DNA of 64,000 nt, from contig NZ_MDHN01000021.1 in the NCBI RefSeq assembly GCF_001757105.1, forward strand, positions 186,001 to 250,000. Reading direction: 5' to 3'. Both the position numbers and the translations under genes were made by a program. Origin of the DNA: Alteromonas confluentis. GTDB taxonomy: Bacteria; Pseudomonadota; Gammaproteobacteria; Enterobacterales; Alteromonadaceae. Below the pieces are notes generated by a model. The model searched no databases. It had not been told where the DNA came from and saw only the letters and a list, made by a program, of their open reading frames with translations. Shown piece by piece: positions 9,988 to 18,833 of this stretch. How positions within the stretch are numbered: the stretch's first letter is position 1; the number at the start of each line of letters is the position of its first letter.

Positions 9988-10138
9988 ATGAACGGCGAAG
10001 CAAACCCAAACGCCACCACTGTGATAACGCCGTAATGACCCACCGCTACCAAAGTACTATAAATGTTTGGCTAAAGTGGCAAAGCAACTTCTGTTAATAC
10101 TGCATACTATGTAACCATGGTTAATAAAACGTAAACAG

Positions 10139-11425
10139 ATGAAAGCTTCTCGCAAGATAGTTCTGTCTATATCTACAATCTACCTGCTTTTGGGCTGCCT
10201 GCTTGGGTTTGCTCTTTATAGTCAGGCCATTGAAGATGTGGAAACCGAAATTGATGCAGCCAATCAACTGGCCATTGCTTTGGTTGAGCAAGGCGTGAGT
10301 TTTCAGCAAATCGGTGCGGCATTGCAGCATAGTCGCCACATCACTGCGGTCATCACCGATACCCCGGAATTACGTTCACAGCTTCCCTACCCGCTCATTG
10401 ACCAATTCACTTCCTCAGATAATGACGGCAGGCAGTTACTGATTTTTGCAAATCCCGCCGCTGAGCGCGCTGAAGTACTGACAACTGTTTACCAGGTCTT
10501 TGGCATTCTAACCCTGTCGTTAGTTGTTTCATTGTCGTTTCTTCACCTGGCAGTGCAGAGCCGCATGAAACCACTGCGCAAGCTCAGCAATGCTCTGCGC
10601 GAGGTGGGTCAGGGCAATTATCGAGTTGATGTTGCGCCAAGCGATATTGAAGAAATAGACAGCGTCATTGTGCATTCCAGAGACATGGCCAGCGCCCTGG
10701 AACAGCGCGAAGCGAAAGTACACCAGTTACGCGCACGTCTGGCATCGTTGCAGGAAAACGAGCGTCAAATTCTGGCCAGAGAGCTTCATGACAATCTTGG
10801 TCAGCTCGTTACTGGACTGCGGGTGCAAAGCTTTATGCTTAAGCAACAAAGTAACAGCCCTAAATTTATAGAGCGTACAGCTACCTTGCTGGAACAGCAG
10901 TGCGACGATATGCAGTCGGGCATTCGCCAGTTAGTCCAACAACTTTATCCGGTAACGTTGAGCCGAATGGGATTAGTGTCGGCATTACAGGAAATGCTGG
11001 AGCGCTGGGCAGAAATGAACACCATTGCCATTACCTATTCCCTGCCAGACACATCAGTGTCGGTAAGCTCAGACAGTGATATGCACATTTATAGAATTGT
11101 GCAGGAAGCGCTCAGTAATATTATTAAACACGCTCATGCAACCCGAGCGAACGTGACGCTCGAAGTTGAAAGTGACACCCAGGAAAATGCCGCGGGCGAA
11201 AATGTGAAATTGACTATCAGTGACAACGGCATAGGCATGGCACCCAATACGTTGGCAGAAAATGAAGGGCTTGGCTTGGAGTCTATGCGCGAACGAGCAC
11301 GCCTTATTGCCGGTACGCTCAATATTACAGCGCTGGCCGGAACAACAATAACGCTAAAGGCACCCATGCAGCCTGCGCTGCAACCCCTTAGGGAGAAACA
11401 AAAAAATGCACATACTACTTGTTGA
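10139..11425 (+). CDS. Two-component sensor histidine kinase (NarX/UhpB type)
   Basis: A 428-residue inner-membrane kinase. TM1 spans about residues 7-29 and TM2 about 119-140, flanking a roughly 90-residue periplasmic sensor. A HAMP-like linker (MKPLRKLSNALREVG) leads to a HisKA_3 dimerisation domain with H217 in LARELHDNLGQ, then a HATPase domain (VQEALSNIIKHAHA, DNGIGMAP, GLGLESMRERA). It overlaps its response regulator by 20 bp. The quinoprotein dehydrogenase gene follows the pair, which resembles the kinase/LuxR-regulator control of quinoprotein ethanol oxidation in Pseudomonas (ExaD/ExaE). The signal sensed is unknown. Confidence 0.93.
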   Translation: MKASRKIVLSISTIYLLLGCLLGFALYSQAIEDVETEIDAANQLAIALVEQGVSFQQIGAALQHSRHITAVITDTPELRSQLPYPLIDQFTSSDNDGRQLLIFANPAAERAEVLTTVYQVFGILTLSLVVSLSFLHLAVQSRMKPLRKLSNALREVGQGNYRVDVAPSDIEEIDSVIVHSRDMASALEQREAKVHQLRARLASLQENERQILARELHDNLGQLVTGLRVQSFMLKQQSNSPKFIERTATLLEQQCDDMQSGIRQLVQQLYPVTLSRMGLVSALQEMLERWAEMNTIAITYSLPDTSVSVSSDSDMHIYRIVQEALSNIIKHAHATRANVTLEVESDTQENAAGENVKLTISDNGIGMAPNTLAENEGLGLESMRERARLIAGTLNITALAGTTITLKAPMQPALQPLREKQKNAHTTC

Positions 11426-12041
11426 TGATCACGCTGTAGTCAGACAAGGCTACAGCGCTTTGCTGGCAATGATGCTGCCGGACGCCACCATTCACGAAGC
11501 CGAAAATGCACGGGATGCCATGACGTGCCTGAAGCAACATGATGTGAATGTGATGATTTTGGACATTAACCTGGACCAGGCGAGTGGGCTGAATCTGGCA
11601 CCGCGATTTCTTTCCCGCCATCCAGAATTAAAAATTATATTTTTCAGTATGTTCGAAGAAGCATCTATTGTGAACCGTGCCATGCACACCGGAGCATCGG
11701 GTTATATCAGCAAGCGCTGCCGCCCTGAAGTGATGCTGGATGCGGTAAAAACGGTTATGGCGGGGCGCACCTATATTGAACATGAATTGGCTATTAATCT
11801 GGCTTCTTATACCTACAGTGAAAAGCGCGATATTTTCGACCAACTCACACGCCGTGAATTTGATGTGTTTATGGGCGTGGCCAAAGGCCTGAAACGTAAC
11901 CGCATTGCCATGGACTTAAATATTTCAGACAAAACGGTATCGAATGCCATTACCCAGTTGAAGAACAAGCTTCAGGTAAAAACCAGCACAGAACTGGTGC
12001 ACTTAGCTATCGATAATGGTTATGTAAAGGTAGCAAATTAA
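11406..12041 (+). CDS. LuxR/NarL-family response regulator
   Basis: A 211-residue transcription regulator. The receiver domain shows acidic D7-D8 (LLVDDH), the phospho-acceptor D53 (MILDIN) and K103 (GYISKRC). The C-terminal LuxR-type helix-turn-helix covers about 145-205 (LTRREFDVFMGVAKGL ... NISDKTVSNAITQLKNKL). Its start overlaps the kinase gene and is preceded by AGGGAG, so translation is coupled. The likely target is the downstream dehydrogenase, since GGGAA/TTCCC dyads sit between the two genes. Confidence 0.94.
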   Translation: MHILLVDDHAVVRQGYSALLAMMLPDATIHEAENARDAMTCLKQHDVNVMILDINLDQASGLNLAPRFLSRHPELKIIFFSMFEEASIVNRAMHTGASGYISKRCRPEVMLDAVKTVMAGRTYIEHELAINLASYTYSEKRDIFDQLTRREFDVFMGVAKGLKRNRIAMDLNISDKTVSNAITQLKNKLQVKTSTELVHLAIDNGYVKVAN

Positions 12042-12377
12042 CATTCGGGAATTTCCCCAGCGTAAACCGGGAAGAGTTCCGTATCCATATTCACGCTGTT
12101 TTGACACACTCTATTCAGGTTAAGGGGAAAGCGTTCGACGCCCTTTGATTTAGTGAGGTTCAACAGCTCACACAATTGCATGCTAACCCTCAATGGGGGT
12201 TAGCATTTTTTTTGCTTCACACTTTTTATATCAACTATAAATTGCTTTTATATCAAGGCCTTATTCCCACCAAGATCGGGAATTTTGCCCTACTTTCTTT
12301 GGGTAAAAGTCTATATTTTTCTGCTTGTATTCAGTCGCATACTGTTAACACTTTATAAACAAAATGAAAGGTGCGAT
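12042..12377. promoter_or_regulatory. Region before the quinoprotein dehydrogenase, with GGGAA/TTCCC dyads
   Basis: A 336-bp gap without a gene. It holds three dyads built on the same half-site: GGGAA-TTTCCC (12047-12057), GGGAA-GAG-TTCC (12069-12080) and ATTCCC-N9-GGGAAT (12263-12283), and a strong terminator between them. These are candidate sites for the neighbouring response regulator. This is inference from repetition and position only. Confidence 0.45.
12181..12213 (+). terminator. Rho-independent terminator after the two-component system
   Basis: Stem TGCTAACCC (12181-12189) / GGGTTAGCA (12197-12205) followed by eight T (12206-12213). It separates the regulator operon from the dehydrogenase, so the latter needs its own promoter. 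Confidence 0.92.
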
Positions 12378-14228
12378 ATGTCAGTAAGTAACACTCTGAA
12401 GAAAACAGGCCTGCTTAAATCGGCAGTGCTGATTGCCGCAGCGCTGGCCAGCCAAAACGCCCTCGCGAAAGGCGTAACCTGGGAAGACATTGAGAACGAT
12501 GCAAATACGCCAGAAGACGTGCTCATGTACGGAATGGGTCCGCAGGCCCAGCGATTTAGCCCGCTGGATCAAATAAACAAAGACAACGTACATATGCTAA
12601 CGCCCGCCTGGACGATGAGTTTTGGTGATGAGAAACAACGTGGTCAGGAGTCGCAGGCTCTGGTTTATGACGGTGTTGTTTATGTAACAGGCAGCTACTC
12701 GCGAATTTTTGCCTTCGACGCCAGAACAGGCGAAAAGAAATGGTCCTATTCGCATCGCTTGCCAGAAGGCATCCGCCCTTGTTGTGACGTAATTAACCGT
12801 GGTGCCGCGATCTTCGGCGATCTGGTTTACTTTGGTACGTTAGATGCCGGTATCGTTGCGCTTGACCGTCACACCGGTAAGGTCGCGTGGAAAAAACGCT
12901 TCGAAGATTACCGTGTGGGTTACACCATGACAGGTGCTCCTACCCTGGTTAAAGATCAAAAAAGCGGAAAAGTACTGCTAATTCACGGTTCATCCGGTGA
13001 TGAATTCGGTGTTGTAGGTAAGCTATTCGCCCGCGATCCACTCACTGGTGAAGAAGTGTGGATGCGTCCTTTCGTCGAAGGACATATGGGCCGCTTGAAT
13101 GGTGAAGAGAGTACACCAACCGGAGATAAAAATGCGCCAACTTGGCCCAGAGACGAAAATGGTGAGTTAGTTGAAGCTTGGCACCATGGCGGCGGCGCCC
13201 CGTGGCAAAGTGCAAGTTTTGACGTGGAAACCAATACCATCATCATTGGTGCGGGTAACCCGGCGCCGTGGAATACCTGGAAGCGCACAGCGAAAGGTGA
13301 TGATCCGCGCAACTGGGATAACCTTTATACCTCAGGGCAAGTGGGCGTTGACCCAACCACCGGTGAAGTAAAATGGTTCTATCAACACACACCGAATGAT
13401 GCCTGGGATTTCTCCGGCAACAACGAGTTGGTGCTGTTTGAATACGAAGATAATGGCAAAACAGTAAAAGCTACAGCCCATGCCGACCGTAACGGTTTCT
13501 TCTATGTTGTCGACCGCGAAAACGGCGACTTCATCAAAGGCTTCCCGTTCGTCGATAAAATCACCTGGGCGACCCACATCGACCCAGATACCGGTCGCCC
13601 TGTGGAAGTAGAAGGACAGCGTCCTCCACTGCCTGAGCCAGGCGAAGAGAAAGGTAAATCCATTGAAGTTTCACCTCCTTTCCTGGGTGGCAAAAACTGG
13701 AACCCTATGGCGTATAGCCAGAATACCGGCTGGTTCTATCTGGGTGCGAACCACTGGAAAGAAGACTACTGGACAGAAGAAGTTAACTACGTAAAAGGTA
13801 ACGCTTACCTGGGTCAGGGTTTCAGAATCAAAACCCTATTTGATGACCATGTAGGCGTACTGCGGGCGGTTGATCCGGTTTCAGGCGAAATCAAGTGGAC
13901 GCACAAAGAGAAATTACCACTTTGGGCTGGCGTACTGGCCACGAAAGGTGGATTGATCTTTACCGGTACCGGTGATGGTTTCATCAAAGCTTTCGATGAG
14001 AAAACCGGTGAAGAACTGTGGAAGTTCCAGACTGGCTCAGGCATTGTTTCCTGCCCAATCACCTGGGAAATGGATGGCGAACAGTACATCGGTTTCGCTT
14101 CAGGCTACGGCGGTGCTGTACCATTATGGGGTGGCGATATGGCCGAGTTAACCAAACCTGTTGCTCAGGGCGGTTCATTCTGGGTATTTAAAATCCCTAA
14201 CTTCGACAAAAAGCTAGCAAGCCGATAA
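12378..14228 (+). CDS. PQQ-dependent alcohol dehydrogenase (ExaA-like, Ca2+ type)
   Basis: A periplasmic quinoprotein that oxidises alcohols to aldehydes and passes electrons to a c-type cytochrome. The 616-residue form starting at 12378 (AAAGGTG before the ATG) has a signal peptide cleaved near ALAK. The eight-bladed propeller shows WxxW-type repeats ([40 protein letters not shown]), the vicinal Cys pair C135-C136 that contacts PQQ, metal ligands E209 (GDEFGVVG) and N294 (GNPAPWN), and the catalytic D344 in DAWDFSG. Two residues later is S346, where lanthanide-dependent XoxF/PedH enzymes carry Asp; calcium use is therefore inferred. No cytochrome c or pqq genes lie nearby. Confidence 0.93.
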   Translation: MSVSNTLKKTGLLKSAVLIAAALASQNALAKGVTWEDIENDANTPEDVLMYGMGPQAQRFSPLDQINKDNVHMLTPAWTMSFGDEKQRGQESQALVYDGVVYVTGSYSRIFAFDARTGEKKWSYSHRLPEGIRPCCDVINRGAAIFGDLVYFGTLDAGIVALDRHTGKVAWKKRFEDYRVGYTMTGAPTLVKDQKSGKVLLIHGSSGDEFGVVGKLFARDPLTGEEVWMRPFVEGHMGRLNGEESTPTGDKNAPTWPRDENGELVEAWHHGGGAPWQSASFDVETNTIIIGAGNPAPWNTWKRTAKGDDPRNWDNLYTSGQVGVDPTTGEVKWFYQHTPNDAWDFSGNNELVLFEYEDNGKTVKATAHADRNGFFYVVDRENGDFIKGFPFVDKITWATHIDPDTGRPVEVEGQRPPLPEPGEEKGKSIEVSPPFLGGKNWNPMAYSQNTGWFYLGANHWKEDYWTEEVNYVKGNAYLGQGFRIKTLFDDHVGVLRAVDPVSGEIKWTHKEKLPLWAGVLATKGGLIFTGTGDGFIKAFDEKTGEELWKFQTGSGIVSCPITWEMDGEQYIGFASGYGGAVPLWGGDMAELTKPVAQGGSFWVFKIPNFDKKLASR

Positions 14229-14235
14229 TCACTCG

Positions 14236-14254
14236 CGGCGGGGCCTTGCCCCGC
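14236..14254 (+). terminator. GC-rich hairpin after the dehydrogenase gene
   Basis: Perfect 8-bp stem GGCGGGGC (14236-14243) / GCCCCGCC (14247-14254), loop CTT, then TTCTC. The weak T-tract suggests partial termination or mRNA 3'-end protection before the pentapeptide gene, rather than full termination. Confidence 0.6.
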
Positions 14255-14274
14255 CTTCTCATGGAGTACAAACA

Positions 14275-14916
14275 ATGAGACTGCTTTTACTACTCTTGCT
14301 TCCTGCTATTAGCCAAGCCGCCCCGCCCCCTTTTGAAGACGACATCAAGATGATTGATGGCTGCGCGCTGGCACCAAACACCCAATGCGCTAACGCCGAT
14401 TTACGAGGTGCCGACCTGCGTAATATTGACCTTTCAGGTTCCACGTTTACCAATGTGAGATTTAATGGCGCCGATCTCCGTCACAGCAACCTCAGCTATG
14501 TCACCTTCAAAAAAAGTCATCTGGACAATGTGAATATGGCTATGGTGAACCTGAACCACAGCGATCTGAGAACTTCAACGGTGATCAACAGTAATCTGGA
14601 AGGTGCTACAGGATGGGCATTATTTGCTCAGGGTGTAAAGTTTGATAACTCGAACCTCAGTGGCATCAATTTCGATCAGGCCCGTCTTTCCGGCGCCAAA
14701 ATGAACAGCGTAATACTGCGCAGTGCCAGAATGGAAAGGGCATGGATGAACAAAATACAGCTGAAAGGCGCAGACTTAACCAACGCCAATATTCAGGAAG
14801 CAAAATTGAATGACGCCAATTTATCACGGGCCGTTTTAACCGGTACACGCATTCACTTTGCAACGTTTCAGGGTACCTACATGGAAGGCTGTACAGACTG
14901 CCCCTTCGACTGGTAA
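14275..14916 (+). CDS. Secreted pentapeptide-repeat protein
   Basis: A 213-residue protein with a signal peptide (MRLLLLLLLPAISQA). From about residue 35 it consists of A(D/N)Lxx-type pentapeptide repeats (ADLRGADLRNIDLSG, GADLRHSNLS, GADLTNANIQEAKLNDANLS), which build a right-handed beta-helix. Four Cys are visible, two near the mature N-terminus and two at the end (GCTDCPFDW), so disulphides are likely. It lies 46 bp after the PQQ dehydrogenase behind a hairpin and may share its promoter. The role is unknown; being exported argues against a gyrase-protecting Qnr-type function. Confidence 0.85.
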   Translation: MRLLLLLLLPAISQAAPPPFEDDIKMIDGCALAPNTQCANADLRGADLRNIDLSGSTFTNVRFNGADLRHSNLSYVTFKKSHLDNVNMAMVNLNHSDLRTSTVINSNLEGATGWALFAQGVKFDNSNLSGINFDQARLSGAKMNSVILRSARMERAWMNKIQLKGADLTNANIQEAKLNDANLSRAVLTGTRIHFATFQGTYMEGCTDCPFDW

Positions 14917-14950
14917 CACTTATTTTTCAGCGCCAGCGAAACTAGCAGAA

Positions 14951-15703
14951 TTACGCTGGCGTACCGCTATGAAACTTAAAATCTTCATCTGGCGAAGCAA
15001 TCAATTCGGCTTCAATTTCACCGAAAAAAGCAATACGCTCTGCAATATCAGCACCGGCGATTTCCTCTGCCAGGGTAAGATAATCCTGATAGTGACGGGC
15101 TTCTGAGCGCAGCAGGGATACATAGAAATCGCCCAGGCGCTTGTCCACATGTGGAGCCAATTTGGCAAAGCGCTCACAAGAGCGTGCTTCAATATATGCA
15201 CCGCAGATGAGTTTGTCTGTTAACGCTGCCGGTTCATGGGTACGAACGTGACGCAGCATCCCCTTCGCATAACGGCTAGAGGCAATATTTTCATAGGGAA
15301 TGTCGTACTCGTTCATGATTTCCAGCACCTGAAAGAAATGGTGTAGCTCTTCTTTGATCAGCAGCACCATTTTATCAATTAGCTCCTGCCCGTAAGGCGT
15401 GCCAGATTTGGGGATAATCGATTTCGACAGCTTGTTGTGTTTCAGCAGCGACTGCCAGTCACCTTCCTTGCGGTAGGCAAAATCTTCAAATGGTTTCAAC
15501 CAGGCCAGCAACGCATCGCCACTTTCTTTATCTACCGCATAGCGACGGATCAGAAACATAGCGCTTTGCGCAGCTTTTAACTCGCAGATGAGATGATCGG
15601 TTAACACCACCGCCAGATTGTCTTTGTCTGCGGCTTTATCAACCCAGGCGTCCGGGGTTTCACATTGTAGAAATGAATGGATTGGCGCGAGTAATTCGTT
15701 CAT
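14951..15703 (-). CDS. miaE: tRNA-(ms2io6A37) hydroxylase
   Basis: A non-haem diiron monooxygenase that hydroxylates the isopentenyl group of ms2i6A37 in tRNA. The 250-residue translation carries the ferritin-like metal motifs: an early Glu (ICELKAAQ), EELHHFFQV, EARSCERF and EARHYQDYL. Length and motif order match the family. It reads towards the pentapeptide gene (convergent), with 34 bp between them. Confidence 0.93.
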   Translation of the reverse strand: MNELLAPIHSFLQCETPDAWVDKAADKDNLAVVLTDHLICELKAAQSAMFLIRRYAVDKESGDALLAWLKPFEDFAYRKEGDWQSLLKHNKLSKSIIPKSGTPYGQELIDKMVLLIKEELHHFFQVLEIMNEYDIPYENIASSRYAKGMLRHVRTHEPAALTDKLICGAYIEARSCERFAKLAPHVDKRLGDFYVSLLRSEARHYQDYLTLAEEIAGADIAERIAFFGEIEAELIASPDEDFKFHSGTPA

Positions 15704-15767
15704 CGGCTTTTAGCACTGCTTATCAGGTTTAATGGTATCGATTTAATACTTACAGGGTGAAGCAACA

Positions 15768-15789
15768 CGCCCACCAGCGGGCGTGGGCG
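15768..15789 (-). terminator. Hairpin downstream of the histidine phosphatase
   Basis: Stem CGCCCAC (15768-15774) / GTGGGCG (15783-15789), located after the stop of the minus-strand phosphatase gene. The T-content after it is low (GTTGCTTC), so it is a weak candidate. Confidence 0.4.
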
Positions 15790-15819
15790 CGGATCCTATC
15801 ATAAAACCGATAAGAGTTA

Positions 15820-16389
15820 TTAGTCTATCCAGCGCTGCCAGTGCAGTTTGCCGTTTTTCCAGCCAAGCAACATACCACCGCAGTTATCAATGGTGCGCCC
15901 TTCGCCAAAGCTGTGCGCTATGCACGCCATGGCATCGCCGTGACTAACAATCATGAGCGACTCAGCCGACTCACTACTAACCAGCTTTTCAAACTCCTTG
16001 GTGAACCGTGCCACCACCATATTGGCGCTTTCACCGCCGTTCTCCGGCATCAGGTCGGGACGGGTGTAGCGATGGGCTTTAAACGCCTGATACGCCGCCA
16101 GGTTTGCCGTATGCTGCCCCTGCCATTCACCAAAATTACGCTCGCAAAAGCCTTCGTAGATTTTGTGCTCGGTACCCAGCGTGTTGGCGCATATCCCAGC
16201 GGTGTCTTTCGCTCTGCCGAGATGAGAACTCACCACCAGCTCGAGTGCCCAGTCTTTTGCTTTTTCAGCCAGCTGCGCTGCCTGTGCCCGCCCCTGCTCA
16301 GTCAGCGGACTGTCGAGCTGACCCTGTAGGCGTTTGTCACGATTCCATTCGGTCTGACCGTGACGGCAGAGATAAATGTGTTTTTCCAT
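15820..16389 (-). CDS. Histidine phosphatase family protein (phosphoglycerate mutase-like)
   Basis: A 189-residue cytosolic phosphatase of the histidine (RHG) superfamily. The catalytic motif is CRHGQTEWN near residue 7, with RNFGEWQGQ and the second catalytic His in IVSHGDAM. The ATG at 16389 is preceded by AAGGAA and gives MEKHIYLCRHG; longer in-frame starts add an unrelated prefix that overlaps the upstream gene. It lies 17 bp after the zinc-ribbon gene and is probably co-transcribed. The substrate cannot be told from sequence; GpmB/CobC-like enzymes are related. Confidence 0.9.
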   Translation of the reverse strand: MEKHIYLCRHGQTEWNRDKRLQGQLDSPLTEQGRAQAAQLAEKAKDWALELVVSSHLGRAKDTAGICANTLGTEHKIYEGFCERNFGEWQGQHTANLAAYQAFKAHRYTRPDLMPENGGESANMVVARFTKEFEKLVSSESAESLMIVSHGDAMACIAHSFGEGRTIDNCGGMLLGWKNGKLHWQRWID

Positions 16390-16406
16390 GAAGTTTCCTT
16401 GTGAAT

Positions 16407-16658
16407 TCATTTCATATGCACTTTGCCGCCAATCATCTTGTAGGCTGGCGTGCCGCGGATCAGGGTTTCTCTGGCAAATTCCTGATCGCATCCCGGACAA
16501 TGACAGGGCTTTACCGTCATGTCTTCCACAATGCGTTCAATGAAACATTTTACCAGCGCACCTTTGCCGCCTTTACGGTATTTAAAAATGGGGGATTTGC
16601 ATTGCTGACAGGAAATGAGCACTGTGCGAACCGGCCCTTTCTTGTTGGGTTTTGCCAT
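16407..16658 (-). CDS. Small zinc-ribbon protein
   Basis: An 83-residue basic protein starting MAKPNKKGPV. Cys residues occur as CxxC (C17, C20) and CxCxxC (C52, C54, C57), with another Cys at 38; this layout suggests a zinc ribbon. The start at 16658 is chosen over an in-frame start at 16706 because it gives the compact domain and has GAGGTATC just before it. It is the first gene of a unit with the histidine phosphatase. Nucleic-acid binding is possible but only inferred. Confidence 0.78.
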   Translation of the reverse strand: MAKPNKKGPVRTVLISCQQCKSPIFKYRKGGKGALVKCFIERIVEDMTVKPCHCPGCDQEFARETLIRGTPAYKMIGGKVHMK

Positions 16659-17166
16659 ATGATACCTCGTGAGCAGCAATGTATCGCATTCACCGGGCTG
16701 GCTCAAATAATACCGGGGGGCAGATTAAACCTGTGTAACAGACTGTTTCAAGCTAAGTTGCTATGTTTGTTATCACGAAGTTTTTTCTTTCTGCATAGTC
16801 TGCTACGAGTCAGTATAATGAGAAACTACTTGTTAGTTTGTGAAACGGCACGGCTTAGCATCAATTGCTATTTCATACTATAAAACATCTAAGCTCATAT
16901 GATTGCTTTGTGGGTCAGTCTCAAACATCACCGGCTCCCCCGGTAATTTGAACTCTCATAAATAAACTTCAATCTAGGATTGATGTCGCTAGAAAAATTG
17001 CTTATAACTCATGGTACTACTCAAATTGATATGCGAATTTAGAACACCACTAACAGACAGTTGTCCATCTCACCCTTTAACAATAAGTAGTGCAATTATT
17101 GTCTTAATTCGGGAAAATTTAGAATAGTAAAAGTTAGCCCCCAGAAAACAATGTTAAAAAATCATT
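16659..17166. other. AT-rich intergenic stretch
   Basis: About 500 bp without a supported gene. A reading frame at 16401-16883 on the plus strand is mostly the antisense of the zinc-ribbon gene. A small hairpin ACCGG (16930-16934) / CCGGT (16940-16944) is visible but lacks a clear T-tract. Composition shifts to AT-rich here, marking the edge of the island that continues to about 18.8 kb. Confidence 0.5.
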
Positions 17167-17595
17167 TCACTCGGATGTTGCACTAATTTTAACTGAATCC
17201 TTAATTCTAAAACTCGGTGTATTATCAGTGAATAAGAAGAAAGCTACAGATATGGTGAGTAGTAGAAGTGAGATTATAGAAAGACGCCACTGATAGTTAA
17301 CGTAACGAATCATTTTATTTCGCTCAACAACATTCAGATTCCTACCTCTCGATGTTGTTCCAGTTAAATGTTTTATGTCTTGGCTGGCATAGACATTAAT
17401 AGGTATAGAGATAGCTCGGTAACTAAAGACAAGACCCAATATTGCTAGTGATAGAGAAATTAGAAAAATTGACTTGACGATGTAGCTATTAGTGCTTAGC
17501 AACGCTCCAGATGTAAATGCAAATATAGCGAAAATCGTTATAAGAAGACTTCCTGAAAATTTTTCTAGACTAAAAATTAGTTTGTCATTGTCCAT
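17167..17595 (-). CDS. Hypothetical three-TM membrane protein
   Basis: A 142-residue protein of no family I recognise. Three hydrophobic segments are visible: about 13-33 (GSLLITIFAIFAF), 38-60 (VKSIFLISLSLAILGLVF) and 107-126 (LSIISLLLLTISVAFF). A polar, basic loop of about 45 residues (HLTGTTSRGRNLNVVERNK) lies between TM2 and TM3. Its ATG overlaps the stop of the upstream gene by 11 bp, so the two are translationally coupled. Codon use is AT-rich compared with all neighbours, consistent with acquisition by transfer. Confidence 0.75.
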   Translation of the reverse strand: MDNDKLIFSLEKFSGSLLITIFAIFAFTSGALLSTNSYIVKSIFLISLSLAILGLVFSYRAISIPINVYASQDIKHLTGTTSRGRNLNVVERNKMIRYVNYQWRLSIISLLLLTISVAFFLFTDNTPSFRIKDSVKISATSE

Positions 17596-18373
17596 AGGTT
17601 TTTATTACCTTTCTGAATCGACGCTTAGGTGTATTAAATATGAGTAAGTTAAGGATCGGATTCAAACCGTCCGACAGAGGTCTGTCATTTTCAATAAATT
17701 CAGTGGCAAGCTTTTCGAGTTCATCCAGAGCACCAGCACCTATTCGTCTCATATGTGAAACAAACTGTTTCTGATCTTCAACTTCAAACTTCTGATTAAT
17801 TAAATTGTGTCTTTTCATGTAGCGAATAACAGAGATACGCATGTGCTTTTTTATGCGACTAGGCTTGCATACTTCAGAGTAGAACTGTTGGATACTCAAA
17901 ATTCCTAAAAGATTATTATTCGTCCACAATGTTTGCGGTAAGCAGACATTTCTAGTCCCAATTCGAGTATTACATCCGAAATTTACAGCGACATCAGCGC
18001 TGAACTCGATAGCTGATTTTATGAAAGCTCGAGCGACCTCCTGACAAGCCGAAACTTGTGCTTTTGACAATGTTTGGCCTTGAGAATTCTTGAACAGGAT
18101 GAGTGCAACATCTATCACATAATAGTTAAGTAGGATTTGTTCTACAAAACTATGATGGTAATTATAAGTTGATAAATCGAAGGTGGAATTCCCGATCGGT
18201 AATTGATAGGAGTTCACACCGTGATTTCTTTTTTCGACGAACGGATAGTGGTTTAATTTATATTTTTTTTTAACCTTTTTAGCGTACTCAGAATGGAAAA
18301 TGTCGTAGAAATGTTGAATGTACTCAGCGTTATCCATTTTTTTGAACAGTGTTGCTTTCATCCTAGAGTACAT
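17585..18373 (-). CDS. Hypothetical soluble protein paired with a membrane protein
   Basis: A 262-residue protein that I do not recognise. It has no signal peptide or clear membrane segment, is rich in Lys, Asn and aromatic residues, and ends in a basic tail (KRRFRKVIKTYGQ). AAGGA lies eight bases before the ATG at 18371-18373, supporting real translation, and TATAT-like sequence stands upstream as a possible -10. It is the first gene of a two-gene unit with the three-TM protein and lies in an AT-rich island. An accessory role such as defence or stress is possible, but nothing in the sequence proves it. Confidence 0.72.
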   Translation of the reverse strand: MYSRMKATLFKKMDNAEYIQHFYDIFHSEYAKKVKKKYKLNHYPFVEKRNHGVNSYQLPIGNSTFDLSTYNYHHSFVEQILLNYYVIDVALILFKNSQGQTLSKAQVSACQEVARAFIKSAIEFSADVAVNFGCNTRIGTRNVCLPQTLWTNNNLLGILSIQQFYSEVCKPSRIKKHMRISVIRYMKRHNLINQKFEVEDQKQFVSHMRRIGAGALDELEKLATEFIENDRPLSDGLNPILNLLIFNTPKRRFRKVIKTYGQ

Positions 18374-18833
18374 TTACATGTCCTTAATGCATATAGATTC
18401 TTAGATTTGTTACTATCTTTTAATCACGAATTGTTAAAAAATGCAATCAATAATAGAAATTAGGAAGAAAATAGTTCTGGGAAACTCTATGACGTTAGTC
18501 TCCTACGAATTCAACTTCGAAGGACAATTTTTACAGATTTAGATAGCCTCGCGTGAGTAGGCCTCTAATTGGTCTCGATGTCCCCCGGTCCACTTTCCAT
18601 TTCAATTACTATGACAGTTGGTCATACTCTAATTGTTTAGCGACCTTAGAATAACTCCAACACACAGTTGCCTTCCTAACACCTGTCAACCATAAATTGT
18701 ACATTTATTATCTTATTTCGGGTTCAGCATTCGATCGTAACAGAATGAAAAATATCGGGTTAAGCTGTACCTTCAATGCTGACTTGCCGTATAACGGTGA
18801 CCATCGTTTATAAATAATGTGTTCTGACCGGCC
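18374..18833. other. AT-rich intergenic stretch before the ABC operon
   Basis: About 460 bp between divergent units. No gene is supported. Near the right end, TTGCCG (18784-18789) and TTTATA (18807-18812) with 17 bp between them could be the promoter of the ABC transporter operon. No integrase, tRNA or clear repeat was seen that would mark the island's boundary. Confidence 0.45.

Noticed and set aside
12176..12358. A 60-codon frame before the dehydrogenase gene
   Set aside because: It runs through a strong Rho-independent terminator and AT-rich promoter-like sequence, so it is unlikely to be coding.
12378..14228. Lanthanide-dependent XoxF-type methanol dehydrogenase
   Set aside because: Residue S346 stands where XoxF enzymes have the extra metal-binding Asp; the ExaA/PedE ethanol type fits better.
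16401..16883. A 160-codon plus-strand frame near the zinc-ribbon gene
   Set aside because: Most of it is antisense to the zinc-ribbon gene, and the rest is in AT-rich non-coding sequence; no motif or start signal.
16659..18833. Prophage or integrative element
   Set aside because: Apart from AT-rich composition and two unknown genes there is no integrase, transposase, tRNA target or flanking repeat.
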